Below, piece by piece: positions 9,603-20,326 of a DNA stretch of 64,000 nucleotides. The stretch covers positions 1,364,001-1,428,000 of the forward strand of contig CP145413.1 in the NCBI GenBank assembly GCA_036867785.1, in the 5' to 3' direction. Numbering within the stretch: the first letter of the stretch is position 1; every line of letters begins with the position of its first letter. Below the pieces are notes generated by a model. It did not search any database, was not told the origin of the DNA, and saw only the letters and a list, made by a program, of their open reading frames with translations. This stretch comes from Plasmodiophora brassicae (taxonomy: Eukaryota > Endomyxa: Phytomyxea > Phytomyxea > Plasmodiophorida). Made by a program: the position numbers and the translations under genes.

Positions 9603-12600
9603 ATGCCGGACGACCGGGAGGGTTTTGTCGACGACGACCCGCGGCTCATGTCCCTGGACCTGTCCAGCGATGACGGCGATGAGTTCGTGCGCAGCGAGCA
9701 TCGCGAAAAGGTCCTACAGGAGCGTATCGTCGCGCTCCAGGCCCAGGTCACCGAGGAGCGCGACTTGCGCCGTCAAGCGCGGCGGCAGGTGGCCGCGAAC
9801 CGCGTCGAATCGCCAACGAGCTTCCGTCTCCTGGTTGTCGCCAACCGTCTTCCCATGTCGCTGACGAAGGACGAATTCGGGCAGTGGTCGGCGACAATGA
9901 GCTCCGGCGGCCTCGTCTCTGCCCTGATGGGCGTCAAGAACATGGAAATGAAGTGGATCGGATGGCCTGGTGCCACGATCGACAACGACGCCGATCGGCA
10001 AGCCATCGTCACGCTGCTCGCCGAGAAGAACTGCAAACCCGTGTTCCTGTCGAAGAACCTAACCGACCTGTACTATTCTGGGTACGCCAACAACGTCATC
10101 TGGCCGTTATTCCACTACATGCCGCCGCCGATCGACCACCTGAAGAACTCGAACTTGATGTTCGAGGCGTATGAGACCGTCAACCAGATGTTTGCCGACG
10201 AGGTCCTGTCTGAATACCGCCACGGCGACATCGTCTGGGTCCACGATTACCACCTCATGCTTCTGCCGGGCATACTGCGGACGGCGTCCCCCAAGATGCA
10301 GATCGGGTTCTTCCTGCACACGCCGTTCCCGTCGTCCGAGATCTACCGAATCCTGCCGCAGCGGGACGAGATCGTGCACAGCCTGCTGTCCAGCGACCTG
10401 ATCGGCTTCCAGGTCTATGATTACTGCAGGTAATGTTATTGGGCAACTGCTGCGACGTCCGTCGCAGCCGCCTGATTCGTTCGCCAGGCATTTCATGACG
10501 TCGTGTACGAGGGTTCTAGGTATGGACAACCCACCGAATGGCGGCCAGCTTGGCAAGGGGCTTGCAACGGTGGGCGCGTTTCCGATTGGCATTGACCCGA
10601 CGCGGTTTACGAGCGCTGTCGGCACGCCCCGCGTCATACAGTACATTGACGAGTTCAAGAAACAGTTCAACGGCCTCACTGTCATTGTTGGTATTGATCG
10701 GCTCGACCCGATCAAAGGCATTCTGCACAAAATCCACGCCATGGAACAGTTCTTCAGCGACAACCCGAACTGGTATGGTCGATGCGAGTTGCACGTCTCG
10801 CTCGATTCCTGACGGTGGTGTGCGCAGGGTCGGCAAAGTTGTCCTTGTTCAAATTGCTGTTCCTTCGCGTTGCGACGTACCTGAGTACCAGCGGCTCGCC
10901 AAGGAGACTCATGAGCACGTTGGGCGCGTCAATGGTCGCTTCGGATCGATCTCGCATGCGCCCATTCACTTCCTGGATCAGTCGATTGAATTCGAGAAGA
11001 TGTGTGCATTGTATGCACTGGCCGACGTCTGTCTGATCACCTCACTTCGGGACGGTATGAACCTGGTGTCCTTCGAGTACGTTGCCTGCCAGACAGCCAT
11101 GCAAGGGGAAGGTGTCCTGCTCCTTAGTGAGTTCTGTGGCGCGTCCCAATCTTTAGGCATGTCTTCCCGTGTACTGTTTCTATTGGGCAAGTCTTAACAT
11201 TTCAATGTCAGGAGCGGGCTCCATCCGCATTAATCCATGGGATGTCATTGAGACTTCAAAGGCAATCCTGTACGCCCTGGAGATGTCACCGGCCGAGAGA
11301 AAGGTGGGCCATTGTTTGGATTCGCTCGTACAGTGGCGTGTGCTGATTGTTACGTTCGCTCTGTCTAGGAGTACCATCGTTACGCTCTGAACTACGTCCA
11401 GTCGCATTCCGCCCAGCATTGGGCGGATTCGTTTGTTTCAAAGCTTCGTCACTGTAAGAAGGACGTCGTTCAGGTGCCGGTTGTCCCTCGCCGTCTCGAT
11501 ATGGACGACGTCATTGAGGCGTTTCAGAAATCGTCAAAGTAACATCTGCATGCATTTGTGATGTACTTGTGTTTGACTGTACTCTTCTTAGCTGCCATCG
11601 AGTCCTGGTTCTCGGCCTCGTCGGAACTCTGATTCAGCGGCGCGCCAGGTAACACCCGAATGCCGCTTACCTCGCCCCACCTGGTTCCGATATCTGAACC
11701 GTTGCAGTGGCATGCCGTACGATCGTTTTCAAATGTTCGCGAAATGCTCTGCGGCTACCCTCAAGGCCCTCCAGAAGCTCAGCAATGACCCGCAGACAAC
11801 CGTTGTTGTTCTGACGTCCCGGAACCGATCGCTATGCGATGCTGTCTTGGGCAACAACCCAGTTTGGGTCGGTGCCGAGAACGGTATATTCCTGAAGCGG
11901 GGCTCTGGTGCCGAATGGGAGAATCTGCAGGTACGTTTCGTTCGTTGATTGGTAGTAGTTTGTATTAAGCTGCGGTCAGGAAACCGTTGATCTATCGTGG
12001 ACGGACGAGGTGCTGAAAGTATTCAATTACTTTACCGAGCGTACCCCCAAATCCTTTGTCGAGAAGGAGTCGACGTTCATCTCGTGGCATTACCGCGACT
12101 GCGATCGCGAATTCGGAGAGCTTCAAGCGCGCGATCTGCTGATGCATCTCGTAGCGGGACCTCTGGTCAACACGTCTACGGAAGTTGTCCACAGCTCCAA
12201 GCTCATTCAGGTTCGACCGGCCGGTGTCTCGAAAGGTGCGTTTCCCCCGATCACGTGTACGCGTCCTATGCTGACGTTCCTGTTCAGGAAACATGGCCGA
12301 TCGAATTATTTCCCTGATCCAACAAGAACATCCAAACATCGGCTTCCTCGCTTGCCTTGGCGACTTCCTTAACCGCGACGAGGACCTATTCCAGCACATT
12401 GCTGGCAGCACGGTCTCTGCGCGGTCGCCCTTGATGCCTTGGCTGGTTTGCTGACGATGTATTCCCCAGTCCACCACCCCGCGACGATCGGCGTCGTCAC
12501 TCTGCCTACCCAGATCCTGCTATATCGCGACGATCAACGTCGGCGCGAAGGCCGGCCACGCGATGAAGTACGTACGCAGCTCTGTCGAGGTCGAACAGAT

Positions 12601-12688
12601 CCTCGGCAAACTCGCCGACACGATCCCGAATTCGTCGTCCGCGTCGTCGCTGTCGAACGGCAAGAACGAAAGGCGTGGCGTTCAGTGA
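9603..12688 (+). CDS. Trehalose-6-phosphate synthase with degenerate phosphatase domain
   Basis: Ten exons: 9603-10429, 10488-10772, 10828-11156, 11212-11303, 11369-11538, 11592-11648, 11708-11930, 11980-12235, 12288-12412 and 12470-12688. The product is 860 aa, the size of plant- and fungal-type TPS-TPP fusions. The N-terminal coiled segment is followed by a GT20 domain making trehalose-6-P from UDP-glucose and glucose-6-P: VVANRLPMSL, SSGGLVSAL, WIGWPG, HDYHLMLLP, FFLHTPFPSSE, DRLDPIKGI, NWVGKVVLVQIAVPSR, LRDGMNLVSFEYVACQ and GSIRINPWD are all present, so the synthase looks active. The C-terminal HAD-like TPP half keeps TSR and AENGIF motifs, but the nucleophile motif (family DYDGT) reads GLVGT and GDD is altered, so phosphatase activity is unlikely. 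Intron 3 (11157-11211) appears to use a GC donor; using a GT instead would give a 43-nt intron and break the conserved SLGAGS. Cytosolic role in carbohydrate storage and stress. Confidence 0.9.
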
Positions 12689-12821
12689 TTCCATAAACAG
12701 GCAGCCAGTTTTATCGTAATGCCAGGGGGGCGGCGGCACGATTGACCATTGAACTGCTACGCGACCGGTCCGTCGTCGACGGTCGAGACTGAAAACTGCG
12801 GCGCTGTCGATCGAAACGCCA

Positions 12822-13707
12822 ATGTCTGGCAAAGGTGGGGCGCGTGCGGCGACTTCGTCTGCTGGGCCGCCCGCCAAGCGGGAGCGGCGCGAGAACATTG
12901 AGATGTGGATCGCGAAGGTGCCGGGGTTCGTCGTCGACGAATGGGACAAGCGCAGCGGCGAGCGGCCGTCGGACCCGGTCGCCCAGCTGATTCCCGATGC
13001 GTCGTCGTCGACGGCGTCCGGCCTGCCGACCAGGATGACGTTGCAGATGGCGGATGGCAGCACCCTGGAGTTCGTACCACGTCCCGAGTACCTCCCTGGG
13101 TCGGAGATCAAACCGCCAACCATGGTCATCGTTTCTGACTCCGACGGGACGGCCGTCGTCGAAGGCAAGGCGACCATATTCGCTGACGTGCGTCCGGCGG
13201 CGGCCCTGTCTTCCTCCTACCAATCAATGGTGGATACCAGGAAGACGCGGTACGGGTCCGATCTGCAGACGCAGAAGATGGAACTGGATGCTGGCCTGGA
13301 GAGCGGCGGGGCGATGTCGCAGCAGTTCAAGATGCTGTCTGGTCTGCCGTCCGGCAGTCGCCCTGTGCGTCCGATAATGAAGAAGAGGGAGGAGCGTGCC
13401 GTCGATAAGCGGGTGCGCATGGACGAGAAGCAGCTGAAGAGCCTCCTGTTCACCCTATTCGACAAGAAGTCGGAGTACAGGTTCAACGAGCTGGTGGACC
13501 TGACGGATCAGGTACGTTGAGCGAATCGGCAACAGCGGCGTCGTCGTGATCATCGTCGTCCATTGTATGCAGCCTCGCGTGTACTTGAAGGAGGTCCTGG
13601 ACCAGATTTGCACCCAGCATCGATCCGGCCCTCTCATGCATTACTACTCGCTGAAGGATAACTACCGATTAACGTCGGACGTGGCCGAATCGCCCGAACA
13701 GCAGTGA
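12822..13707 (+). CDS. GTF2F2: Transcription initiation factor TFIIF subunit beta (RAP30)
   Basis: Two exons (12822-13511, 13573-13707; intron 61 nt) give 274 aa, close to animal RAP30 (about 250). It binds RNA polymerase II with TFIIF-alpha and helps recruit it to promoters. Evidence is strongest at the C terminus: the basic KKREERAVDKRVRMDEKQLK stretch leads into the winged-helix domain SLLFTLFDKKSEYRFNELVD, then TDQPRVYLKEVLDQICTQHR and a KDNY ending, matching the family's TNQPxxYLKEIL core. The N-terminal half has a WIAKVPGFV segment equivalent to the LWLVKVP start of the dimerisation region. It starts 133 bp after the trehalose synthase stop, on the same strand. Confidence 0.9.
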
Positions 13708-13791
13708 CCGTGACCAGTACAATATGTTAATTAACGCGGACTACCTCGGTTCCTTTCAGGGCATAAATACGTTGACGGGTGACTCGATAGG

Positions 13792-15441
13792 TTACGATCG
13801 GGAAGCCGCTGCCGCTGCTGCTGCTGCCGCCGTTGCTGCTGCTGCTGTGGGGCTGGCTGGAGATGCATCTTGAACGGCATCGGCGACGCCACGCTCGTCA
13901 GCACGGCGCCACACGGTGATGGATTGGTCCCATCCGGCGGATAGGATCTGCGAGCCGTCCTCCGTCCAGGCTGCCGACGTCAGAATCACGGGCGCCTCGC
14001 GCGCGCTCAGCTTGATGATGAGCTCGCCGCTGAGGTTGTAGCTGTGCACGGACCCGTCGTCCGCCGGCAGCGTTAGCAGGGCGCTGTTCGGCGAGAAACA
14101 TAACCGATTGACGCGAGATGCACACGGGATCTCCGTCATAGGCTTCTTGGCAATGCGGATGTCCCATATGTGGGCCGTGCGATCGTCGCTGGCACTGGCA
14201 ATGATATCGGGCGTTCTGCCGTACGGGAACACGACCGACGTCACGTCCGCGGAATGCCCTCGAAACGTCATGCACGACGACGCTTGTCGCGTATCCCACA
14301 AACGAACCGTCTCGTCCTGCGATGCGGTCGCGACCAGCGGCGCGGACGGAGTCGTCGACAGGTTATGTATGCGCCCGGTATGTCCTTTCAGGACATGCGA
14401 GACGACGGCACGCCCATCGCCTGCACGGGGACTCAGACGGATGTTAAATGGCACAAGGGGCGTCTGCTGACCAATGTCCCAGATTCGACACTTCCCGTCC
14501 CAGGAACCAGTTGCGATTTGTGCCCCGTCGAGGACCTGCAGACGTGCGAGATGAGAGCACGCACCGACGAGCGACCCGGGTCGCATACCCAATCGGCACA
14601 AGAGACGACGGCGTTGTGGCCGGTTAACCAACAGTCTGGCTCGTCGATGACGTATGGTTTGGACGACGACGACGTGACCGACGCTGACCGGTTCCGTCCC
14701 ACTGCGTTATCGTCATGGTCGGCGTCCACGAGGGCTGTGGATTGGCCCGGCCACGACAGCGACCTGGAGAAACCCGGCGCCTGCGACTGGTTGTCGCCGT
14801 CCAGCGGTTCGTCGACCGCCGACGCAGACGACCCGCGACGCGCGCCTGTGGTCCGGGCCTTGATCGAAAGAACGCAGGCCGTCGTGTCTCCAGACGCCGT
14901 TACGACCAAGGCTTCCGTTGGATGGAACCGAACGCTGTTCACAGCGCCCTCGTGACGAAACCTGCGCACACAGGACTTGCTCAGAACGGATCGTCATGTC
15001 GACGCGAACTGGAACAGCATTACGTGAACGCCTGCGTGCGATAAGGAAGCCACCAAACGACCGCGGTGCCATCCGCGCAGGCGGTCTGGTCGCGACAGCA
15101 CGCTCAGCAAGGGAATACGAATTCAGAGGACAAGCAGAGTGTACCGCGGCCAACGAATTATCCCACGCGGCAGTGGACACATCCGCGATCCCGTCCTGGT
15201 GTCCGGTTAACCGGTACGACTGTATCCAGGACTGCACATCGGGCCTGGCCATCGACATCTTGAACATGTTCTTCAGCCGGTTATCGATACGGATCGTCGC
15301 CACACTGCCACCGGGGCCCGGCGCGCGGCCAGACAGGCGCGCCCGGCGCCGCAGCATCCGGTTCTCCTGCGTCAGCTCGTTGATCGCATCGGTCAGGTCG
15401 GCGAGCAGCACCTCCACCCGCCGTTCCAGATCGCTCCCCAT
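13792..15441 (-). CDS. WDR37: WDR37-like WD40-repeat protein
   Basis: Four exons on the minus strand: 15441-15145, 15085-15024, 14961-14589 and 14535-13792 (introns 53-62 nt), 491 aa, similar to human WDR37 (about 494). An N-terminal coiled coil (LADLTDAINELTQENRML) precedes about seven WD repeats, starting at LTGHQDGIADVS and including TACADGTAVVW, HEGAVNSVRFHP, ASGDTTACV, GSWDGKCRIWDI, ASQDETVRLWDTR, SASDDRTAHIWDI and SAGWDQSITVW. The order, the acidic insert between repeats 2 and 3, and the ADW / GSWD spacing follow WDR37 closely. In animals WDR37 pairs with PACS proteins. The C terminus ends in an alanine tract encoded by GCx repeats (about 13800-13850). Orthology is inferred from repeat-by-repeat similarity; it could be a paralogous WD protein. 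Confidence 0.78.
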
Positions 15442-15838
15442 CCGTCCCACCCGCGTCGTCGTCACCAGATGTGAAATGAACCGAAATGACCGCAACAGCA
15501 AAAATTCGCCATTCGTCGGTACCGCATTATTGGGTCCGCGTCGCCGCAACAGGCCCTGCACCGCGCGCTGGTCGCAGCACGGCAAGTCCCGCACGCATGG
15601 GCGGATTTCGCAGACGCCGACGAAGGCACGCTGCGGAATTTCCAGAGCACCGCTGCGATCAGACAGGCGCGGTCGCTGCAGAGCTGCATTTCGTACGGGA
15701 CAATATAGCTGCAGCTCGGGACGGGACAATCGCACCGGTGTGCTGCAGACAACACTCAGCAGGCCCTTTGTACTGTGTAGTCATCCGCGTCTGCGCAGTC
15801 AAACGTTCCGGACTGCGCGGGGCGTGCTGTTACCGGCG
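15442..15838. promoter_or_regulatory. Divergent intergenic region (WDR37-like / NSUN-like)
   Basis: A 397-bp spacer between two start codons facing away from each other; it must contain both promoters. No clear TATA box was recognised. Confidence 0.45.
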
Positions 15839-16843
15839 ATGACGAAGCCGAAAAAGCTGAGCAAGTCGGCGCTGAAGGAGCAAGGGCGGCGTGATGCGAT
15901 CCGCGAAGCGTTTTCCAAGTTCTATGGGGCGATGTACGAAGACGACGATCGCTGGGGGACATCGCTGCTTCCAGCGCTTCGAGTGCCGGTTCGGTATTCG
16001 TGCCTGGTGAACCGGTACGCCGCGGCACCGGATTCTGTCACTGGCGATGAGGGTGTTCGTCGAGTGGAATGGCTGCCCTCGTTCCAGGTGTACGTCAACG
16101 ACAACGACGAGGGGCGACCGCGTCCGTTCCCTCAACCGGTGCACGACCCGACGACAAACGTACGAACGCATTACCTTCTGGACCTCGCGTCGATCCTGGC
16201 TGTCGACGCGCTCGACGTTCGCCCAGCGGATCATGTCCTGGATTTATGTGCCGCTCCCGGTGGCAAATCGTTATGCATTGCGCAGAGACTGGACGCCGAG
16301 TCTGGTGGCAGGCTCCAGGCTAACGACCCGTCCAGCGCGCGACGTGCTCGTCTCTGTTCTGTTCTTCGACAGTACGTCCCTGAACGCGCTCGCGACAGCA
16401 TTATTGAAGTCACTGGCATAGACGTAACCTGCTCTCGACATGCCCTACTTCCAGTAGGAACATTTGATCGGGTCCTTTGCGACGCGCCCTGTTCGTCTGA
16501 ACGGCACGTCCTGCACGACGCGGACGAGTTGGGCAGGTGGACGCCGGGAAGGTCACGGCACAACGCGAAACGGCAGCTGGACTTGCTTCTGGCTGCGATC
16601 CGTGCCACGAAACCGGGCGGTCGCGTGGTGTATTCAACGTGTTCGTTGAGCGCGTTGGAGAACGACGGCGTCGTGGAAAAGGCGTTGGCGAAAAGCGAAT
16701 TCCGATGCGACGTGATTACCAGGTCGTTGTCGTGGCCTGTTGGTGAATCGACCAGCCTCGGTTGGATTGTCCTGCCCGATCGACCTGGCAGATGGGGCCC
16801 ACTGTATTTCTGTGTTTTCATCAAGCGCGAAGAGGCTGTATGA
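15839..16843 (+). CDS. RNA cytosine-C5 methyltransferase, NSUN4/NSUN3-like
   Basis: A single exon of 334 aa. Domains: a short basic N terminus, then a Rossmann-type SAM-dependent methyltransferase domain. Motif I is VLDLCAAPGGKSLCIAQRL. Motif IV is FDRVLCDAPCSSERHVLH, with the Cys that releases product (PCS). Motif VI is GGRVVYSTCSLSALENDGVV, with the catalytic nucleophile Cys (TCS). The SERHVLH and STCSLS sequences resemble NSUN4/NSUN3 (TDRHSLH, STCSLS) more than NSUN2 or NOP2. By family, the target would be mitochondrial rRNA (NSUN4) or mitochondrial tRNA-Met (NSUN3). No MTERF partner is in the window. I chose ATG 15839 because homology starts soon after it and the upstream open frame runs antisense to the neighbouring gene. 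Confidence 0.85.
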   Translation: MTKPKKLSKSALKEQGRRDAIREAFSKFYGAMYEDDDRWGTSLLPALRVPVRYSCLVNRYAAAPDSVTGDEGVRRVEWLPSFQVYVNDNDEGRPRPFPQPVHDPTTNVRTHYLLDLASILAVDALDVRPADHVLDLCAAPGGKSLCIAQRLDAESGGRLQANDPSSARRARLCSVLRQYVPERARDSIIEVTGIDVTCSRHALLPVGTFDRVLCDAPCSSERHVLHDADELGRWTPGRSRHNAKRQLDLLLAAIRATKPGGRVVYSTCSLSALENDGVVEKALAKSEFRCDVITRSLSWPVGESTSLGWIVLPDRPGRWGPLYFCVFIKREEAV

Positions 16844-17372
16844 AAGCAATAGCCAATGAATAATCCGTATCAAGTTCTCGATATCGATACTGGGCATGAA
16901 GTAGTTAGCCCATATAGCATGTTTGACCACGGTAGCTGAAGACTGTGAAGAGGTACTACCGTGGAGTTCTGGAAGGACAGCGTCAGTGACTTAGTAACTA
17001 TGGGTCCGATTGGGTTAAGTACTCTGATATGAAACGCAGTTCCCCAGCGACCTCCGGCAGATGTACCTTTACCGTACAACCACGATGATGGGAAGCACGT
17101 GCAACTGTCGCTTGGATCTGCTGTCCCGGAGAGGTACTTCGGACGGAGATGTCCTATCTGAAGTTGGCTTACGCCACTCAACTGACGTTTGTACCACGCG
17201 AACAGCCGCATACACTGCTCAGTCCCAGTTAAGTGGCCTGCGTCATCAGTCATCACTCATGAGTCATGACTTACCCAAACACTGCTCAGTCCCAGTCAAG
17301 TGGCCGGTGACATCACTCATCACTTACATTCACGTTCCCAACGAGGAGCCAGTTCTCCTGCTCGGCAGGCGT
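16844..17372. repeat. Gene-free stretch with a short tandem duplication
   Basis: There is no supportable gene between the methyltransferase stop and the first tRNA. At 17212-17238 and 17279-17305 lies a near-identical 27-bp unit (one difference) beginning ACACTGCTCAGTCCCAG, each copy followed by CATCACTCAT-type repeats. This is a local tandem duplication of about 67-bp period. Confidence 0.6.
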
Positions 17373-17445
17373 GCCCGATTAGCTCAGTTGGTAGAGCATG
17401 CGTCTAATAAGCGCAAGGTCATCAGTTCGAGACTGATATTGGGCA
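17373..17445 (+). tRNA. tRNA-Ile (anticodon AAU), copy 1
   Basis: A 73-nt cloverleaf. The acceptor stem GCCCGAT pairs with ATTGGGC (G-T wobbles included), discriminator A. The D arm is GCTC-AGTTGGTA-GAGC. The anticodon stem TGCGT/GCGCA encloses loop CTAATAA, giving anticodon AAT (AAU, wobble A expected to become inosine). The variable loop is AGGTC and the T arm is ATCAG-TTCGAGA-CTGAT. There is no intron and CCA is not encoded, as in nuclear tRNA genes. Identical to the copy at 18980. Confidence 0.95.
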
Positions 17446-17512
17446 ACAACGTTTGGTTTTGCGCACTCCCGCACAAGTCGTTCCAAAATGAACATTACTG
17501 TGCCAGTTAAGG

Positions 17513-17880
17513 TCCAGGTAGGAGGGTAGAGACGGGACAGAGCGTCGGGGAGCGTGTTCAAGATTCCAGGACGATGGATGACCTCGAAATTATCGTGTCG
17601 AGCCATGCCATGATGGTCGGGTTCAACTGCTATTGTGTTCGCCCTGAAGCGCTTCCATTTTTATGTGTGGGGTCGCCGCTTCATTCTGTATACGGATCAC
17701 CGTGCAATGTCGTTCATGCTCTCACAACGGCATTTGAACCCGACCATCACGACATGGCTCGACACGAACCTCGCTTATAATTTCGAGGTCATCCATCGTC
17801 CTGGAATCTTGCACACGCTCCCCGACGCTCTGCCCCGTCTCTACCCTCCACGCCTCCAGCGCGCCATCACAGCCGCCGGA
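17513..17880. mobile_element. Ty3/gypsy-type LTR retrotransposon fragments (fossil, inverted pair)
   Basis: The plus strand from about 17624 to 17880 encodes the RNase H-side end of a Ty3/gypsy polymerase (TDHRAM and a FEVIHRPG ... LPDAL signature). A second, shorter copy of the same region lies directly beside it in opposite orientation (about 17513-17624). Only fragments remain, with no terminal repeats or other domains, so the element is clearly broken. The two pieces still resemble each other well, which suggests moderate rather than great age. Confidence 0.75.
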
Positions 17881-17987
17881 GAACCCAGCACGCAGGGTAT
17901 GCGTCTGTCTGCGATGACTGCCTTCGGTAGTGGATGTTGAGTTCTCGCTTGTTCACTTTTATTTGGATATTCCCTGCGTGTTCATGA

Positions 17988-18408
17988 TTGGGCGATGCTG
18001 GCGAGCAAGTTCTGCAGACTGCTGCTTTGATGGTCTCTTCGGACAATCGGCCAGCTTTTGAGAGCCTTGGCAATGCCAGCATTTCAGCTTGTGTTCGCCA
18101 TGCATGGAGGCGCTGCGCCCGTTGAGCACGGCGCATTCCAGCATCCGCCATCCACCAACCGTCCTAGCAGTCATCAGCGCGCTCGCCAATTGATCACCGC
18201 CAACAAGAGAGCATCAGGCGACCGGCAAACGGCAGAGGGACGAGACGACGCCGTCTTCAGACGGCGCGGTTCGGTGGACGGCAATGGTGGAGCCTCGATG
18301 AACGGTAAACATGCTGAAACGCTGGCATTGCCAAGATTGATGGATGACTGTCCGACAACACGTTCAAAGCAACATCATAACTTGCTGACCAAAGTCGCCC
18401 AACCCATC
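17988..18408. mobile_element. Inverted pair of zinc-knuckle-like fragments (probable gag fossil)
   Basis: A stretch at about 17988-18112 (minus strand) and one at about 18297-18408 (plus strand) are inverted, diverged copies of each other. Their best frame shows a Cys-rich KCWHCQ ... DCP pattern loosely like a retroelement nucleocapsid knuckle. With the polymerase fragments 100 bp away they probably derive from the same broken Ty3/gypsy element family. Assignment of the knuckle is weak; the inverted similarity itself is visible. Confidence 0.4.
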
Positions 18409-18979
18409 GCCCTCATCCTGCTGTCGCAGGTCCTTCAGTACCTTTTACTGCGTCACGATCTTGCTAAATTCGCCATACCCTCTTTGGACCAGCTCGCCAA
18501 CAGGCGCTTCTTGTCCTTTTACCGACTCCTGAAATGCCGCCGTGTTTAATCATTCAACAGGCACATCCCGTCGAAGAAGAGGAACCCGTCCGGCAGGTGC
18601 CCGCATGGGAGCGGGCCAGAACCAGCAGCGGGACCCAGTTCATCTACTGCGATTCCGGCATATGCAAACTCTCCCGGACGCATGGTGTTCTCCTCCAGGT
18701 AAGAGGTGTTCTGGGGTGTGATCCGAGCCAAGCTAAAGCCCGCGCGCGCTGACGACGTCGGGAAGTCTGGAAAGCTGATACTGAGGTCGTGGACGTATAC
18801 GCGCAGAACATAAGTTGGTATCGCAAGGCCATATTCATCGGCTGTTCGAAGACGCCGAAAGCTAGCAATTTCAGCGTTCGATGACTTCCCGTCGCCAGCG
18901 CACGCGGGCTTTAGCTAATTAGCTTGGATCACGCCCCAAACCGCGCAGCAGATTGGCTGCCTAGGTAGTCGTCAGACGT

Positions 18980-19052
18980 GCCCGATTAGCTCAGTTGGTA
19001 GAGCATGCGTCTAATAAGCGCAAGGTCATCAGTTCGAGACTGATATTGGGCA
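18980..19052 (+). tRNA. tRNA-Ile (anticodon AAU), copy 2
   Basis: Base-for-base identical to the copy at 17373-17445 over all 73 nt, with the same cloverleaf and anticodon AAT. About 33 bp of 3' flank is also recognisably shared (both read CAAC.TTTGGTTT and on through GCGCACTCC), so the two genes arose by segmental duplication. Confidence 0.95.
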
Positions 19053-19821
19053 TCAACTTTTGGTTTCGCGCACTCCTGCACATGTTCCTCAATGACACCG
19101 AATTCCAAATACTTGAACGCGTTCTCGATAAACGCCGAATCCACCTGAACGCGATCTCGATATTGTCGGCAGTCACCGCTCAATCTCAACGAGGTCATGA
19201 GACGACTTTCCCAGACTTAACGAATGAGTTCGCCCAGTCCTGGAAGCGCAATCATGAATCTCTCGTTGACGGTCCTGAACGGTCGCCAATGGCGGACGAC
19301 CTGATAGTTTTGCACCTGGCTCAGACTGTCCAGTATAGCCAGCGGTAGATGCGTCCTCGCATGGGACTATCGCCCTAAAGGCGTCGTCCTCCACCGAGCA
19401 CAGCAGCTGAAATGTTTCGACTGCATGCAGCAGACATTCCAATGATACCTATTGTGTTTATGCCTCCATGGTAAGCTACATCCCTATTGGTCGCACGACA
19501 TCGTGCGAAACGTTCTTGAAACTTGCTGGCTGAGTCTGTTATGTAGACCGGACCGCCCAATTAGGGCGCCACGAGAGCAGCTGCTTTCGTGTCGCATCGC
19601 TAGGACGGCGCGATGGTTCAAACCCGTCGAAGCCTCGAAGCGCTGTGTCCGGCTTGTGCCGATTATTCGACCTGGGGCACGGCAGGTTCAACGAACGACG
19701 ACATGAAACCTTGTCGAATTTCGAATGATTAGACGGAATGCGCTACGTCTAATGCGACGAAGGACACTGTAGATCCCAGTATCCGAGTACAAATTACGTG
19801 TGGCTGCAGGATTGTCATATT
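19053..19821. other. Gene-free stretch after tRNA copy 2
   Basis: About 770 bp downstream of the second tRNA. No open frame with recognisable features and no further tRNA fold was found. Confidence 0.4.
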
Positions 19822-20256
19822 TTAACTGGTTCGCTTGGAATTGTCCTTGTCGGCCCGAGCAGCAAGATCGGCGATGGCGGCGATGATTTCTTGCCGGTCG
19901 CGATATTGACGCGTATCGATGCCCAGCATTTCGCCGACCTGCGGCCAGACGAACACCTGCCCCGATTTCGTCGCGTAGTTGGCCGTCTTGACTGTGATAC
20001 CTCTGGCGCGCATGACACGAGCCACATTCGAGTAGTTGATGACCGTATCAGGACTAAAATTCCTATTGAACCGGCTGCGAACGGTCTGCAACGCATCGTC
20101 GGGCGACGCGCCCGATTCCACCGCCTTCAGATACGCTTGGCCGACGCAGATGCACTGCCCGAATGACTTCAGTCGACACGTCGGATCCGACCCCGACTTG
20201 CGCCCGGGATTGTAGCTGACCGACGACGATGCTCCTCCGCTATCAGCTTCCTGCAT
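19822..20256 (-). CDS. Hypothetical protein, 144 aa
   Basis: A single open frame starting MQEADSGG. The composition looks like a soluble, mainly helical protein: a Ser/Gly N terminus, then a segment with SFGQCICVGQAYLKAVES and SPDDALQTVRSRFNRNF, a middle VINYSNVARVMRARGITV and a charged C terminus. No family recognised. No opposite-strand ORF of similar quality competes here, which favours it being real. Confidence 0.5.
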   Translation of the reverse strand: MQEADSGGASSSVSYNPGRKSGSDPTCRLKSFGQCICVGQAYLKAVESGASPDDALQTVRSRFNRNFSPDTVINYSNVARVMRARGITVKTANYATKSGQVFVWPQVGEMLGIDTRQYRDRQEIIAAIADLAARADKDNSKRTS

Positions 20257-20326
20257 CTTTGTCTCAGCGAACCGGATTAGAACCTATGCGAAGCGCAATG
20301 AGGCGGTGCACTTCAGGCGTTAGACA

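Noticed and set aside
17212-17330. Tandem repeats as a possible CRISPR array
   Set aside because: Only two copies, no regular spacers, and the genome is eukaryotic.
18534-18868. Overlapping ORFs on both strands between the retroelement debris and tRNA copy 2
   Set aside because: Both strands are open only over short spans and no domain or start is recognisable.
19551-19650. Possible third tRNA-like arm (GGTTCAAACC)
   Set aside because: Only a T-loop-like sequence is present; acceptor and anticodon stems do not pair.
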